DNA from: Rhea pennata
Taxonomy: Eukaryota; Chordata; Aves; Rheiformes; Rheidae
NCBI RefSeq assembly: GCF_028389875.1
Contig: NC_084665.1
Location: 125,899,602-125,963,601 of the forward strand
Direction of reading: 5' to 3'
DNA: 64,000 nt
Part shown: piece by piece, positions 39,425 to 51,065 of the stretch
How the letters are laid out: the number at the start of each line of letters is the position of its first letter
Position numbering within the stretch: position 1 is the stretch's first letter
Notes under the pieces: generated by a model
Seen by the model: only the letters and a program-made list of their open reading frames with translations
What the model was told of the DNA's origin: nothing
The model's database searches: none
Translations under genes and position numbers: made by a program

Positions 39425-41784
39425 ATGAAAATCTTTTGCTTTCTCTTTGCCCTCCTCTTTGTGGTATTTCACGGAGCTGCAGGTAAGCTGTAAATGAAAA
39501 TGAAGGGCAACATTAAAACAGCTACCGGGGTTTCATGTAGCTCATGACAACATGGGGTCTGTTGTCCCCTTGGGAAATGGCCAGGCAGCTTCCTGCAGAG
39601 TAACTTCATGTATATCATTAAAACTTGGCAGCAGATTACTGCTGATACATGAAATTAGCAGACAGAAAGTCCAAGCAGCAGTTCAATGCCTTTACTACAC
39701 CTTTGAAAATCCAGTGTAAGTTGGAAGAAAACTCCAAATTATCATTCAGTGACAGCATTTTCCCCATTAAAGCTTGTTGATTCTTGTACTTAAATCTCCT
39801 ATTTTGTCTCTGGCTCACTCTTCAGCAAACTACTCTTAATCAAATATTCTTAAGTCACATAGAAAAAGTGAAATCTGCTCTCATGCTCTTCAAATATCCC
39901 TAGTTCCAGGGCCTTCAGGTTGGGAGGCAGAAGATCATGAGTTGAGATCTGAACATGCTTGGTGGAGAATCCTGTACTATACACAAGTGATGCTGGCAGG
40001 CCCACAAGGAGTGGACATAAGAGGGCCTTGAATCCAAAACTCACCTTACTGTCCAGCAGAAGGAACTGTGTATTAACATCATTCCTGAAAATGCCACAAT
40101 TACAGTGTGTGACTCTACATACATAAACACTGTCAACAGAGTTCTGGGGTTGATCTCTGTGGGAACAGGATGGAAAGTTCCCCCAGGGGGAATGGGAAAC
40201 AACTCTTATGAATTGCAGAAGACTAAGAATGTGGAAGAGGTGTCATATATGTTTGCTTAATCTTATTCTTATTTGGGCTTCCACTTACTGCAGTTGTCAA
40301 AGACAGGACACTGGACAAGGCGATCCCTTGGGCTGGACCAGAATGTTTGTTGTTATGTTCTTATCTAACTTAAGGATTCATACAGAGGCTCTCTTCTGGG
40401 TGTACTCAAGATGGAAATTTGTCTGGAAGAACATACTCCTGAGAGCTGAGACCTGTCATTTATCTCTGCAGTGTTCCATGGATGGATAGGTTTTTGAAAC
40501 AGAATTGTTTTATTCAGTCTTCCCAGAACAGTTTTGTTCAGCCTTCCCAGCAACCCTATACTCATGTCTTGGATTTTATGGATATTACTGTGTGTACACG
40601 TCCTATACAGCTCGAGTGCACTGAACACCAGGGATGTCTTGAACGTATTGTACATGAGTAATATCCATGGTCAATTTGCAGAAACACATTTTCTCCATTC
40701 TGTATATGCTGGATTTTGTGTGCTTGCATATACCGAATGGGACACTATAATTAATTGGCACATATAGTAAATTGGCACAGTAAGTTAGCTTGCATCTTTA
40801 TTAATAAACCAAACAGGACCAGGGAACATTCTATTTAATTGACAGCACATTCCCTGGTGCAATTTTCACTCCTGATAGCTAATACTTTCAGGGATAATAC
40901 CCAGAAACAGTTCTGGGAATGGCATGGGCAAGTGGTCATTCTCAAGAGGCAGTATTTAGTAGGGAAGAAAGCTTAGCCATGTGGATATGAGCAATGCCAC
41001 AGTGTTTGGCTTCAGACCCAGGGGACAATCCCTGGCTTATTTTATTTACTAGCATATGTGCAGTCATTGTGCAGGTATTGTTGAGTTCATCTGTGCATGA
41101 CGGCTTACTTGTAAGGGAGTCCTGGGCTTGGAGACACAGCTATTAAATCCAAGGAAGGATTAAATCCGAGGCACTGACTGGATTATTTTGCCTGTAGAGC
41201 TCCTCCTTCGGAGGTTGCATTAGGACTATCATAACTTTGGGATCTTGTGTGGCTTGGTCTCAGTGAATGGGTATTTAGCAAATGCAAAACCTCAGCCCTA
41301 TCAGAAATAACTATGTCCTGCTTTTCTCATGATACAGGCTTTATTCACTCTCCAAGACTTCCTATGCGATGTGGATATCGTGGGACTTTCTGCTTCCCTG
41401 GGAAATGCCCTCTTGGCAATAGCTACCTAGGGGTGTGCCGTTCTGGGCATTCTTGCTGTAGATGGTAAGTTTAGGACTTCAGTGGGCAAACCTGACTTTC
41501 CACATTCTCACTTAAATTCTAGGTGGCTGAAGGGGCCCTGCACACATTAGAAAACCTGACAGTCTAGTCCATTTGTCTAGCTGCATATCACCATCCCACA
41601 AAAGCTCAGCAGCAGAAAATCTCATATGGAAGTAGTGGTCTTGGAAGCAAGTAGGAAGACCTGACTTCAGTATAAAATGGGAAGGTGGTTCCGGTTTAGA
41701 CTTTGACTTCAAATAAATGCAGTGATCTTCTCCATCACTGTAGGCCCCCAAACCCTTAAATATTTTCTTTTGTGTAGGTTGTAA
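39425..41784 (+). CDS. AvBD4: Avian beta-defensin 4
   Basis: Secreted antimicrobial peptide. Coding exons are 39425-39482 (signal MKIFCFLFALLFVVFHGAA), 41338-41464 (mature) and 41778-41784 (last codons and stop). The exon before the start begins at 39396 after a CTCTGTAG acceptor. Splicing gives 63 residues, the length of chicken AvBD4. The mature part includes MRCGYRGTFCFPGKCPLGN and YLGVCRSGHSCCRWL. CGYRGTFC and CCRWL are AvBD4 hallmarks. The last exon contributes only the end of Trp, then Leu and TAA. Reading straight past the donor would also give a stop after Trp, but the GTAAGT donor and the RWL ending favour splicing. A 1.86 kb intron separates signal and mature exons. Confidence 0.95.
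40140..40366 (+). mobile_element. Possible ancient CR1-like 3' end in AvBD4 intron
   Basis: The stretch ending with GACAGGACACTGGACAAGG and then GTTATGTTCTTAT resembles the 3' end of old sauropsid CR1 families, which close with repeated TGTTCTTA-type units. Identity is low and the 5' limit is a guess. Confidence 0.4.
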
Positions 41785-41897
41785 CTTGACATATTGCACA
41801 GACTCTCCAGAGATCCAGGAATGGTCTCCTCTCTTCTTTCATTGCTGGATTCAGGGAACTGTTGTGTCAGTCATCAAGGATTTGTCATTCTTCTTTC

Positions 41898-41903
41898 AAT
41901 AAA
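41898..41903 (+). terminator. AvBD4: Polyadenylation signal of AvBD4
   Basis: AATAAA lies 114 bases past the AvBD4 stop, a normal spacing for this gene family. Confidence 0.8.
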
Positions 41904-42972
41904 AAGAAAATCTGAGGAGATTATATTGCTCCTGTGTGTGGTGTTATCTTTTTTTTTCTCTAGAAATATTCTTCATCTTTAGAAATTTGAATTAATACCA
42001 GACAGGAATTCTGAAAGCAGATTCAATCTGCCAGGAATGTTTAGGTTAGCAACATTTCTTTCCTCTTGCGTTACCAACTAAATGAATACTATCATGTTCT
42101 TGACTTTTGCCTGCTGAGAAACACTGATTGTGGTTGAAGCTGGACTCAGTCGGTAGGGAGTATGAAAGTCTTGTCTTGTATGCTGTTTTGTAGCCCCTCT
42201 GCTGTGAAAACTTTGGGTTCCCATCTTATTCCAGAGCTTTCAGACCTGGGAATAGCAGTTCTGTTTCCTTATAGGAACTAAAATAGTAAAATCCACACTG
42301 AGGAGAACAACAGGAGTCAGGTGACACCATTTTAAGATTTTGAAGCCTAATTCTACCTTTGATTATATTGGCCAGTGTAAATTTTCTGTAGATCTGCAAA
42401 ATTTGTGTCAGCTGCAGTAGATAATTAGGAGCTTAGAGATGCTAATTAGATCTCAAGTTGCCTGAGATGATTTGATGAGTTTCGCAAAAGGCTAGTACCT
42501 CTGCTATTTCAATCACTCATGCCCCAAGAGCCTTCTCCTGATCTAGCCTGAACCCTGATGGAAAACTCAGAATGTGCAGATTGCTCAGTGGGCTCCTCTT
42601 TCTCTCCAGCTGCTACTCTGGAGCTAGGAGCATCCTTGTGCAGATAGCTTGTCCTTCAGACTAGCACTCGGTGGCTACAGCTCTGAGACCAACTGGTATG
42701 GCAGAGTTCATGTGGGTACAGCCAAACTCTCTCAACATCCAAGCAGAGTGGTTTCATCTAAAAAGCCTGTTAACAACAGTCATGCTCTTGCTCTCTCCTG
42801 AGTCCAGGCAATATCAAGGAAAATGCAGGTTAGCCTTGATCAAAACTATGCTGGGGACTGAGCTAATAATGCAGCTCAGGCCAACTAGCACTGTGCCGAA
42901 ATAATCCTAGGTGCAGTCTGGGGGTTAGCAATATGGCCAGACTGTGACAGTTGCCCTTAGGAAATAAGAATA

Positions 42973-43058
42973 TATAAAACCCTGGAATATAGTGGGAGTT
43001 CACCCCCTGTTCTCTCACTGCCTACATGAAAGTTGGCACTCACAGATGCTCAGCAAAG
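42973..43058 (+). promoter_or_regulatory. TATA box with possible 5' UTR exon, AvBD5 or a lost gene
   Basis: TATAAAACC (from 42973) matches the TATA context of genes A-D. About 30 bases later a possible exon begins and ends at 43058 before a GTAGGA donor. It could be the distal first exon of AvBD5, 3.2 kb upstream of the signal exon, or a remnant of another defensin. Confidence 0.3.
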
Positions 43059-45824
43059 GTAGGATCATTAATGGCTGGATTTTAAGGGAAGTAACCCAAG
43101 TGTCTATATGCAAAGCACTAACTCTAAGCCCAGAGCTTGCCATTTGTCACGGAGAATCTGGCCTCCTTTCAGAGCAGATGTTTCTGCGAACAACTCAGAG
43201 TGTTGCCATTGAAACCACAGCCTTGAGAAGTACAGGAAACTGGGGCAACATCCACCTCGCTGAGAATCCCCTGGAGAGAAACTTGAGGAAGTGGCCAAGT
43301 GGAACAAACCCAGCAATTTACAGTTTATGTCCTAAGAAGTTTTGCTCAATTCACAGCAGCTGAATGTTGCACAAAGAAGAGAGACCAAGGATTTTGCAGG
43401 GAGAACCCAGCCCTTGATATTTTAGATTCAGCTCTGGAGATCATCCAGGATCCCTAGCCAGCATCAGACAGAATACTATAGCATCACACTCTGAATGCAT
43501 TGCCACAAATAGCTGCCCTTGCATTTGTATCTGGGGAATGGTTTCTAGAGTCAGTTCACAGTGAAAAATAAGACAAAACCTATACAGGCAGAATTAGGGA
43601 ACAGCTGGTCCTGTAGAATCGCTGTTTGTGCCACTAGGACTCTGATATATCCCCAAATGATGCTACTGTCACTCTTTTAGCACAGCTTTTCTCTTTATGC
43701 AGGGTCTGAGAGAGGATACAGGTGTGAAGAATGGGAGATCTACTCACCTCGTTGTCCCAGCAGCCCTCACTGCACACACACCCTCGCTGGAGAAGATTGC
43801 TGCTGCCAGAATCTCACACAGAGGCACAGCAGTGCTAACAGCACTGTCTGGACCTCTCTTTTATGCACTATTTTTGCTCAGGCATGGACCGACATACACC
43901 AGGGTCATATGAGCAGCTGTATTTAGTGACTGTAGTGGCACAGTCACTCTATTCAAGTTTTCTACTGTGCTCAGAAGATCAGGATGTAGGGTTGTGAGCT
44001 CAGCCTTTCCTCGGGGTGAACACACACAAGTGACTTGTGTGTGTATGGAGGTAGGACCAGCCCCATAAAGAGTCGGAACGCAGCTACCCTGGGGTAAAAC
44101 TGAGCTAGCAGGCCCTGACATTAGTTTACTAGTTTATTTTTTATTTTGAGAGAATCTGAAACATTGTGAAAGATGAGTGAGTTTCACATCCATACAGTAC
44201 TTTATTGCAAGCACAGTACACAAAAATACTGTCTCCTTGGTAGTAGTCTGTGAAATTATCAGGTTTCTTGCTGCAGGAGGGACTAATGAATAGATGGAAA
44301 GTTTATACAGGGAATCTCTTATCATGTTGGGTAGATTTATCTTCACTTACTGTTATGTGACTGATACAGATGTATGTTACAGCTGGTCATGTTAAGTTCC
44401 CTCTCGAGACCATGGAAGAGAAATAGAAATTTTTAAAGTGCGATTCACCAGGATTGCTTTAGACATCACCATGAGGATGAAGTGATTTGTGTTCCTTCTG
44501 CTATGGAAAGACAGGATGGAAGGAATTTGGCTCAACAGCTTTGCTACTGCCAAAATCTACTGGTGATCATATGATTCCTGTCTGTGATACATAATGACAA
44601 GCTCATTTCAGCTGTGTCACCTCAGTCCCCTTATACAGTGCAATAAGCATTGGCAAGCTGTTCTATGAAGGACAGTACCCTGCAAAAGCAGTGGCTGATG
44701 GCCTCCTTCTCGATCCCCCCACAGGCCCCAACCTTACTTTGCAGGTGAGACCCTGCAAGAGCATATTACTCTCCCTGCAAAGCCTTTGAGCAGCCTTCTG
44801 GGTCCGAGGCCCCTTTGCTTTTACCAAACAGGCAGCTGCTGTCTTCCATGTTTTCAACCATGGTTTGATTGCATAATGACCTGGCATCTTGATGATGCAC
44901 AAGAAGAAAGCTGCCAAGCTCCACTGCCAAAATCCCAAGCAGGCAATCCCTGGTAGCTGGAAGGAATCTGAGTGCTCTTCCAAACATTTTAAGAAGAACC
45001 TCCAAGTCAGAAACGCAACACAGCCCTCACCTATTGGGCAAGGACTGCCACTTGTCCTGATGGTATACTGATCCTGTGGCTACTTCTAGTCCTTGGATAA
45101 GGATCTTTGTGTCTGCTAGGCAGATATGGTATCAGAGGTGCAGGAGGAGTGGGGTTGGTGGCAGCTGCAGCTGGTTCTCAAGTACGCTACACAGCCTTGC
45201 CAAGATGGGAATTAGCAACATCTCTAAGCTGCTGTTCTTCAATATTTGCACTAATTCAGTTTTGGTGTGGAGAGAATGAAAAGCTCTTCTGAGCACCCTG
45301 CTCAGACGACCACCATCACCATTGGGTAGTGTTTTGCTACCAAGCAATCTCCCTGAAGACAGAATTGCAGATATTTTGTGTAATGTGGTGTGTTTTGGGG
45401 AGAGAAATTGAGACAGGAAAGAGCAATGAAATATGTTGAGGTGTTGGAATGTAAGTATATTTATGTAACAAATACACATTATGCATAAGTACATTATATA
45501 TGTATAAATATATTTGCTTGATGAATCTGCAAGAAGTTTGAAAAAAAATGAGTGTTGAAGGGGACATCATCAATATGTTAAGAAGCAATGATGAATTAAA
45601 TACAGCAAACTCTTACGAGACAAAGATCATTAAAACTTGTCATTTGTGGATCCGCTCGTTGAACAGAGATGTCATCACATGTGGCTTCTTCCTAGTAATT
45701 TTCAAGTGAAGCATAGAAAGTATGCTTCAGTTGAAGAGAGGAATACAGAGCTGTTTTGTGTTGTGAAAGCGAATTGCTTGCCAAGGTCTAACGGACAGGG
45801 ATGCAGTGTGTCCCAAGATGCGTC

Positions 45825-45990
45825 CCCCAAACCACAACGCCAAACGTCTCTTATGCAAGGCAGGATGACACAAGACTTGGAGTGTGAAGGCCCTGGAATT
45901 TCTCTCAGGGGTGTCAGAATGTGAAAGCAATGCCTTGTTTTCCCTGACAAGATTAAAAAAAAAAAGTGCTTTTTGACTGGACATTTGGCT
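45825..45990 (+). repeat. Inverted-duplicate segment upstream of AvBD5 (partner 62078-62236)
   Basis: The reverse complement of 62078-62236 aligns over most of this stretch, with shared blocks such as CCTGGAATT, GGTGTCAGAA and CTGGACATTTGG. Identity is roughly 80% by hand, clearly lower than within the main inverted arms. Confidence 0.75.
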
Positions 45991-46308
45991 GTTAGCAATC
46001 ACAAGGCACACTGTCTGGGTGGCGGAGACTAAGCCATCAGTCCTTTGCCACGTGGAATTGGCTGCTTGGGATCAAACTGCTGCTGCTGCCTGCACCAAGG
46101 AGGCGGAGGGACTGCTTGGACCCTGTGGCTGTGGAAGGTGTCCTCCACCTGGTAACTAGTAGCATCTCTTCCCAGATGGGATCTCCTCTCTCCACAGTCC
46201 TGTCCCTCTAGGAATGCTCCATGATAGGCATTCAGAGACTCCCCTGTCCATCTCTGCCCTGCTTTCTCTTCTCCTCAGAGCTGTGACTCTCCTAGTTGAC
46301 TTTCAACA

Positions 46309-47493
46309 ATGCGAATCCTGCCTCTCCTCTGTGCTCTCCTCCTGATGCTCCATGGAGCAGCAGGTAAGATATGAATGAAAGAGAGGTGAGTGAAAATAGA
46401 GGTTTTTTCTGATGTTACAGTGAGGTTTCCCTATTTAAAAGATGCAGATGAATGAAAACAGAGCCCAGACCTTTCAGTACAGTCTTTCTTTTCCTTTCCT
46501 TGTTGAGATAGTGCGTCAAACTGCAGTTTCTCCTTTGGGTGTGTGGAGGGGCATCTCCCTTGGAGCCTTTCATGCCCCATATCTGTAAAAGATCTTACAT
46601 AGCTCTGCAGCTATGACTAGACTTGGGACCTTGTAACACACGCTTTCATGCTCCAATTAATATCTGTGCCACCTTCTGTGATACCTTAGACCACCTAGCT
46701 CCACATTCCTCACCACTCATTCTCAATCTCACCACTCACTCCCTGGCCCCTGCCTTTCAGAGTCATGAGTACTCTGTGCAGCAGCACTACCTAGAGCAGG
46801 GAAGGTGGGGAGGAAGGCAGATCCTGTTCCCTCCCTTTGCAGAAAGAGCCAGCACCCTTGAAAAGTGAACATCTCCCAAATGTTGTTGCTGGATGGGTAG
46901 AGAGTATTTTCTGTCAGAGAGCCATAGACATTGCCCTGCTTTCTGCTGCAGCCACCTGCTCTGACTTTCAGTGCTGGGTGGAGTCAGGGAAGGGTCAAAC
47001 TTTGGCCATGCTGGGGCTTCAGGATCTGCTTAACCTGCTTGGCAGGACTGTGCCAGAGATCGCCTTTTCTGCTCTCTTCTGTAGGCTTCTCCCTTTCTCG
47101 TGGGACGCCCCAGGACTGTGAGCGCCGTGGGGGGTTCTGCTCTCGGGGGTCATGCCCACTGGGTATTGCTCGTGTTGGCATCTGCTCCCTGCAAGACTTC
47201 TGCTGCCGGAGGTAGGTTCAGGGTTTCCCAAGAGCCACTGTTGTTACCTGTTTGAGTTATAGGTCAGGTCACTGGAGAAAGAGTGGAGAATACCCACCCC
47301 AAGGGAAGGAAGAAGCCCTTGGGCAGGCACTGCTGTGCTGCCCAGCTCATGAGCTGCTGCAGTGACCAGTATCCTCTGAAACATCCCCACCCATGGCTGC
47401 TGGCCAGTACCACCACTGTCTGAAGAGAGCTCAGGTCAGCCTAGGCACTGGGCACTGCCAGATCATTCCTCTTGCAGGCGATGGTATCCCTGA
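46309..47493 (+). CDS. AvBD5: Avian beta-defensin 5
   Basis: Secreted antimicrobial peptide. Coding exons are 46309-46363 (signal MRILPLLCALLLMLHGAA), 47085-47211 (mature) and 47478-47493 (last codons and TGA). The exon with the start codon begins at 46279 after a CTCCTCAG acceptor. Splicing gives 65 residues, against 66 in chicken AvBD5. The mature part reads FSLSRGTPQDCERRGGFC, then SRGSCPLGIARVGICS and FCCRRRWYP. QDCERRGGFC and the RWY ending are AvBD5 hallmarks. The last exon supplies the final RWYP, which confirms the choice of acceptor. It lies between AvBD4 and the AvBD1/3-like array, as expected for the conserved order. Confidence 0.95.
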
Positions 47494-48404
47494 TGGCATC
47501 CTGGCTCCTCATGCTCCCTTTTGCGCAGCCATTGGAGACAACTGCTTGCCTCTCGCAGTGACCCTGGAGATATTTACACGGACGCATCAAGCACCCCCGG
47601 AGATGTAAAGGACATCTGTGACCCAGGACAGCCAGGTCACAGCCCCGTGCCTCATGAAAAGTGCCTGCCCTGTTCCCAATACAATACTGTGGCTGACATC
47701 TGTTTTGCTGTGACTTGTGTATATCCTGGAGGAAAAGTGTGCTGGCATGTGCCATCTGTGGAGACCATTCTCCGTTAGACAGGAAAGGGGGCTCTCCATT
47801 AGGACACTACATGTTGACATCAAAGCTGGTCACCCTGCAGACTCTGTAGCCTGAGAGAGAGCAGGGCCAAAGGGATTGTGTGAGAGGGACTCACCAATTC
47901 TTCCACGTGGTTATTTTCACACTTGATCTTCAGGAAAACAGGTGAATGTTGCAGACAAAAGGAGCTGTGGCTTTCCACCACAGCCCAGGCTCCTAGAGAT
48001 CATCATCATTACCTAAGCTTCCATGGCCACAGTGGAAGCATGTGGGGTGTTCACCAGGTGCCAGGCCAGACAGGGACTCCCTTGGGGCTATTTCACAAAA
48101 CATGGCACTCTATGGGTTGAGGTGGCAGTGGATCCATCTCCAGGGACTATGGGCCCTGGTTGAGTATCACCAGCACATTGTGTGCGGCCCAGGGAGGGTT
48201 GAGGTCAGGCTGCCCCTGAGGAAAGAGAGACCTGGGTCTGTGCTGGAGGGTCATGTAGGTGCCTGGGCTGCATTGGGTGTTAGTGTCATGGAAGGTTTGG
48301 GACATGGGGATGGGCCAGAGGGACATTCAGTAGCTGGGGGCTGTGTTCAGGGTCAGTGCCATGGTGGGAATCGAGACCTGGGGCTGCACGCAAGAGCCTG
48401 GGGC
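47494..48404. other. Intergenic region after AvBD5
   Basis: I see no gene and no clear AATAAA soon after the AvBD5 stop. From about 48.2 kb the sequence begins to align with the inverted C arm. Open frames here lack family features. Confidence 0.6.
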
Positions 48405-49005
48405 TGGGTTGGGTCAGCCCCAAGAACCTTTTGTCTCTCTGGTGTCTGACTCCCAGCCCTTGGCTCTCTCCTGGTGCTGACCTAGCACTCTTGGTGTACT
48501 CTCTCCTGGTAGCCCACACTCAGACCAGCCAGCTAGTCTGGCTTGAAGGTGCCCAGAGGATCATGGACACGAACAGAGACCCGGCATAGGCAGCATGTTC
48601 CCACAACAAATCCTAAAGAATAGAGCTGAAGAGAAATATAGGACAGACCGTGGTGAAGAGGTGAAGTGCATGGCCAGAGAAGGGTGCGGAGCAGCAGCCT
48701 GCTTTCATCCGCTTGGCCCTGCTTCTCTCTTTCCCATGCCTCTTCCTCTCTGAGTCACCTTGGTCCTTCCCTTTCCTTGACTTTGCCCTTTTTCTGGAAT
48801 ACCACACTGTGATTCCTATGAATCGCAGAATTCTCTTGATTACTTGAGGCAGCTGAAAGGGGAGGAAGAGACAAACATATTCTCTGTTTATATGACTGGT
48901 TCCTGCTCCTCTCTATGCCAGAAAAAAACCCGGCTGTGTCCATGCTAGACGGTTCATCCCAAGCCACCATCTCCAGGGTGCCTGCTGTGCTGCCACAGTG
49001 GGATG

Positions 49006-49203
49006 TTGCAAGGTGTGTTGCATGAGGATAACGGTGAAGATTGCAACAGCTCCCAGGAGGCACCTCACCCTCTCCCCCTGCACGAGGGAGGGTTCAAGGA
49101 CCAGCCCATCAGCTCCAAGTATCTGGATCACTTTCTCATTGGCCAGGAGAAGATGTGGCCCCAAGAACAACCACATGTCCCACCTGTCTGGAATGCTATA
49201 AAA
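49006..49203 (+). promoter_or_regulatory. Gene A promoter module
   Basis: Contains TTGCAA at 49006-49011 and 49041-49046 (half-sites of the C/EBP type), an inverted CCAAT box ATTGG at 49138-49142, and TATAAAA at 49197-49203. A first, non-coding exon should begin near 49228 and ends at 49311 with GATCTG before GTAGGT. The whole module recurs upstream of genes B, C and D. Confidence 0.75.
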
Positions 49204-49867
49204 CCAGAGTGCTGTGGCCAAAACAATACTCCCTGATCCCGAGGGCATTTGGGCACAAGTGACTCGTGGTGGGATTGTTACTGCTTGAACACCGAGACCA
49301 CCCCTGATCTGGTAGGTACCTGCGAGGACTCTTCCAGGTTGGCCACCCATTCAGACTCCCTGTTCAAGTCCCATCTGCCCAGAAACATTTACATGACAGT
49401 TGGGTGGATACATCTGTGCATATGGAGAGACAGAAACCAGATCCAGAAAAGAGAGTAAATCAGACGTAGGAGCTGATGGCTATTAGAGCCTAGAAAGAGT
49501 TGAAGCTGGATACAGGGTTTCCTAACTGCAGGAAAGATGCCTTCATGCTTGAGGAGGAACCCAAGGGTTTGTGTTCTGGCAAGATGGGGACTTGCCTCGG
49601 CAAAGAGGGGAGACGCTTCTCAGGCCAGGGCACAGAGGCTTTCCATGCTCTCAGGTCTCAGTTAGCTCCAAAAGGTGTTTTTGTAATGACCAGAGTGGTG
49701 ACCAAGAATCTTTCCCAGTCTCTTGCCCCAGCCTGGGGAGGTGCTGCACTGGGTTGTGGTGTGGCCTGACGGGCTGTGAGGATCTTTGCTGGGAAGCCTG
49801 GACATGCGTATGGGCACTCCTGAGGTGGTTGGGCTTTGCTGTGCTTAGGACAGCTTTGCTGACCTTC

Positions 49868-50561
49868 TGGAGAGCAGCTCTGCAGAGAAAAACCTGAGAG
49901 TCCTGGTGGATGACAGGTTGACCATGAGCCAGCAATGTGCCTTTGTGGCCAAGAAGGCCAATGGTATCCTGCACTGCATTAGGAAGACTGTTGCCAGCAG
50001 GTGGAGGGAGGTGATCCTGCCCCTCTACTCAGCCCTGGGGAGGCCTCATCTCGAGTACTGTGTCCAGTTCTGGGCTCCCCAGGACAAGAGAGACATGGAG
50101 CTACTGCAGAGAGTCCAGCGTAGGGCTACAAAGATGATCAGAGGGCTGGAGCACCTGCCCTCTGAGGAATGGCTGCGAGAGCTGGGCCTCTTCAGCCTGG
50201 GGAAGAGCAGACTGAGGGGGGATCTGATCAATGTGTAAAGTACCTGAAGGGAGGGTGTCAAGGGGACAGGGACAAACTCTTTTTAGTTGTCCCATGTGAC
50301 AGGAAAAGAGGCAATGGGCAAAAATTGAACCACAGGAAGTTCCGCCTGAGCGTGAGGGGGAATTTCTTCACTGTGAGAGTGATGGAGCAGTGGCACAGGT
50401 TGCCCAGGGAGGCTGTGGAGTCTCCTTCTCTGGAGATCTTCAAGGTCTGCCTGGATGCAACCTTGTCTACCATGCTCTAGGTGACCCTGTTGAGCAGGGG
50501 TGTTGGACTAGCTGATCTCCAGAGGTCCCTTCCAACCTCACTGATTCTATGATTCTATGAC
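49868..50561 (+). mobile_element. CR1 LINE copy in gene A intron 1
   Basis: A 5'-truncated CR1 with the C-terminal part of ORF2 still readable: a frame at 49906-50238 includes [20 protein letters not shown], typical of the CR1 reverse-transcriptase tail. After a break the frame resumes with WHRLPREAVESPSLEIF. It ends in ATTCTATG repeats at about 50543-50561. The copy is absent from the matching introns of B and C, so it inserted after the duplication or was removed from the others. Confidence 0.95.
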
Positions 50562-51065
50562 AGTGGAGATGATGAGGAAGCGTGGTTTGAGTAGGCAGCT
50601 CTGAACTGCCTGAGATTATGGAAGAAACAAATCCACCCTTCATATACTATGGCCTCTCCAAGGACAGACATTCCCCTCAGTACGTCTGCATTTGGGTCAT
50701 TTTCTGCTTTAGTTCTGCTAGTGCTGTTGCCTTCAGTGTTGGCACAATCAACTCTGTCTTCATCTACTGCATTTCTTTGGAAGCTGTTTTGCCTAAAACT
50801 ACTGCAGTGAGGCATGCATTCTGCCAGGCGTGCGTTGGAAAGAGCACAGGGGAGTCCTGAGAGTAAGAAGGTGATGGCAGACCATCTGGACGGTCCAACA
50901 GGCTAGCACTTCCCTAACAGCTCCCACAATAGGCCACAGAATTGCTGTCCATAGCTGGCACTGCTTCTTGGGGACCAGGCTACAGCAAAATATAATCCCG
51001 TGCTCCTTGAGTGTTGGTGTGTCCCTTCTGCAGCCACGTGGAGGTCTCTGGGTCAGCTGTTGGCC

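Larger units (their letters stand above)
41904..46278. other. Intergenic region between AvBD4 and the AvBD5 signal exon
   Basis: No complete gene is supported. The stretch includes a TATA box with a possible first exon (42973-43058), a short cysteine-rich frame behind a good acceptor (43703-43811), and the segment 45825-45990, which recurs inverted at 62078-62236. A second possible AvBD5 first exon ends at 46151 (CTCCACCTG before GTAACT). Confidence 0.6.

Noticed and set aside
41338..41468. AvBD4 ending by reading through the mature exon to the stop just after the donor
   Set aside because: The GTAAGT donor is strong, and the exon at 41778 restores the conserved RWL ending and the family length of 63 residues.
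49906..50238. 110-residue open frame as a host gene
   Set aside because: The sequence is the reverse-transcriptase tail of a truncated CR1 element.
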